Source of the DNA: an uncultured Oscillospiraceae bacterium
GTDB lineage: Bacteria; Bacillota; Clostridia; Oscillospirales; Oscillospiraceae
DNA length: 11,578 nt
Reading direction: 5' to 3'
Assembly (NCBI GenBank): GCA_934589665.1
Contig: CAKTOJ010000050.1
Coordinates: 1 to 11,578 of the forward strand
Both the position numbers and the translations under genes were made by a program. Each line of letters opens with the position of its first letter. Position 1 is the first letter of the stretch. Below, piece by piece: positions 10,690 to 11,578 of the stretch. Below the pieces are notes generated by a model, which ran no database searches, was not told the DNA's origin, and saw only the letters and a program-made list of their open reading frames with translations.

Positions 10690-11578
10690 ATGCGAGTCAT
10701 TGACATTGAAAACATCACCGAGGCCATGCAGGACGACACCCGCTTTGTCCTGCGCTGTGAAGAGGTGTTCCATGACAAGATCAGCGCCGCGGCGGCGACG
10801 ATCCTGATGAACAAGACCGCCAAGCCCCTCGTCTGTCTGACGGGGCCGAGCGGCAGCGGTAAGACGACGACAGCTATGCGCCTGAAGGCGTATCTGGAAA
10901 ACCTCGGCGTGAAGGTCTGCCTTTTGAGCATGGACAATTTCTTCCTGCCGCTGGACCAGCGCCCGCCTGAAGCCACGGACTGGGAGTCGCCCTACTGCGT
11001 GAACCGCGATCTGCTCATCGACTGCATCCACCGTCTGTCCGACGGGGAAGAGGTCGACCTGCCGGTTTACGACTTCAAGAACGGGACCACCGGCAGCTGG
11101 ACGAAGATGCAGGGCGACCGGAACGCCATCATCATCGCCGAGGGCATCCATATGCTCAACCCACTGATTTTCGACCGCGTGCGTGATATGGCGACCGGCG
11201 TGTATGTTGCGCCCCGCACCCGTATCATCACGACGGAGGATCGCATCGTCCGCCCAGAGCAGCTGCGCGTGGCGCGCCGCATGATCCGTGACTATCAGGG
11301 CCGCGGGCACTCCCTGCGCGACACGGTCGCGCGGGCCGAGAGCGTGGACGCGGGGGAGCGCAACTATATCATGCCCAACAAGCACAACGCGAGTATCCAT
11401 ATCGACACATTCCACGACTATGAGCCGTGCATTCTCTCGCGTTACCTTAAGGAAATCCCGGAATTTTACACCCAGCTGGACGATCACTTCATTGCCGAGC
11501 ACGGCCTGACCGACCTGATCAAGGTCGTCAAGTCCGTTCCGCCGCTGAAGACCGATTATGTGCCGCGCGATTCTATCG
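10690..11578 (+). CDS. Uridine kinase-like P-loop nucleoside kinase (3' end outside window)
   Basis: An open frame starts at an ATG at 10690 after AAAGGAG (10672-10678) and runs off the window with no stop, giving 296 residues. Residues 52-59 are the Walker A motif GPSGSGKT. 'LLSMDNFFLP' and 'DWESPYCVN' match the substrate-binding segments of uridine kinase and phosphoribulokinase. 'IIIAEGIHMLNP' is the Walker B-like strand, followed by an Arg-rich lid ('EQLRVARRMIRDYQGRG'). The family phosphorylates uridine or cytidine with ATP or GTP. A 50-residue stretch before the P-loop is longer than in E. coli Udk (where the P-loop is near the N-terminus). It does not look like the TGS/threonyl-tRNA-synthetase-like front seen in some clostridial kinases of this group. 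It follows deoD by 34 bases, consistent with nucleoside salvage. Exact substrate uncertain. Confidence 0.85.
   Translation, partial: MRVIDIENITEAMQDDTRFVLRCEEVFHDKISAAAATILMNKTAKPLVCLTGPSGSGKTTTAMRLKAYLENLGVKVCLLSMDNFFLPLDQRPPEATDWESPYCVNRDLLIDCIHRLSDGEEVDLPVYDFKNGTTGSWTKMQGDRNAIIIAEGIHMLNPLIFDRVRDMATGVYVAPRTRIITTEDRIVRPEQLRVARRMIRDYQGRGHSLRDTVARAESVDAGERNYIMPNKHNASIHIDTFHDYEPCILSRYLKEIPEFYTQLDDHFIAEHGLTDLIKVVKSVPPLKTDYVPRDSI

Noticed and set aside
9221..10976. Long minus-strand open frames opposite deoC, deoD and the kinase gene
   Set aside because: Shadow frames rich in Ala, Arg, His and Asp. The + strand genes carry every catalytic residue of known enzymes.

Overview
The window is a GC-rich stretch (AT-rich only in the promoter gaps) that looks like the chromosome of an anaerobic Firmicute, most likely a gut clostridium of the Oscillospirales type. 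The pointers are a DarA/PstA-type cyclic-di-AMP receptor, an oxygen-sensitive NrdG activase, an EF-P 5-aminopentanone reductase (YmfI-like) candidate, strong AGGAGG-type ribosome sites, and consensus sigma-A promoters. The species assignment is inference. No tRNA, rRNA, CRISPR array, insertion sequence, phage gene or attachment site is visible. No gene-free stretch exceeds 300 bases.

Layout. (1) 3-236: the 3' end of a + strand gene, probably a LysR-type regulator, closed by a bidirectional terminator at 251-293. (2) 341-2523, minus strand: a two-gene operon, an EPSP-synthase-family gene (aroA-like) followed by a YdiB-type shikimate/quinate dehydrogenase. It diverges from a LacI-family regulator (2670-3734, +); the two promoters share one -35 region and a palindrome lies at the expected start of the aroA-like transcript. 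(3) 3834-5495, +: a HerA/YjgR-type (DUF853) ATPase with a long charged coiled-coil tail, ending in a perfect bidirectional terminator. (4) 5552-6787, minus: an archaeal-type cofactor-independent phosphoglycerate mutase homologue (ApgM / 'proposed homoserine kinase' family) with its own promoter. (5) 6959-8677, minus: nrdG-dut-ymfI-like operon with nearly abutting genes. Its promoter is strong, and a terminator-like hairpin sits in the leader before nrdG. (6) 8886-11578, +: darA, deoC, deoD and the start of a uridine-kinase-like gene.

How the genes fit together. Much of the right half concerns nucleotides. NrdG activates anaerobic ribonucleotide reductase, Dut removes dUTP and supplies dUMP, DeoD and DeoC break deoxynucleosides down to central carbon intermediates, and the uridine-kinase-like protein rephosphorylates nucleosides. 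DarA would sense c-di-AMP. The left half is a regulated aromatic-precursor module.

Most of the window is recognisable housekeeping. The best candidate for something undescribed is the aroA-like/ydiB-like pair. The EPSP-synthase-like enzyme has changed several residues that contact shikimate-3-phosphate and PEP in the E. coli enzyme (including Lys411 to Val), its partner is of the YdiB rather than the AroE type, and both sit beside a LacI-type regulator. A second point of interest is the possible attenuator in the nrdG leader. All family calls rest on motifs and remembered family sequences; no search was run.
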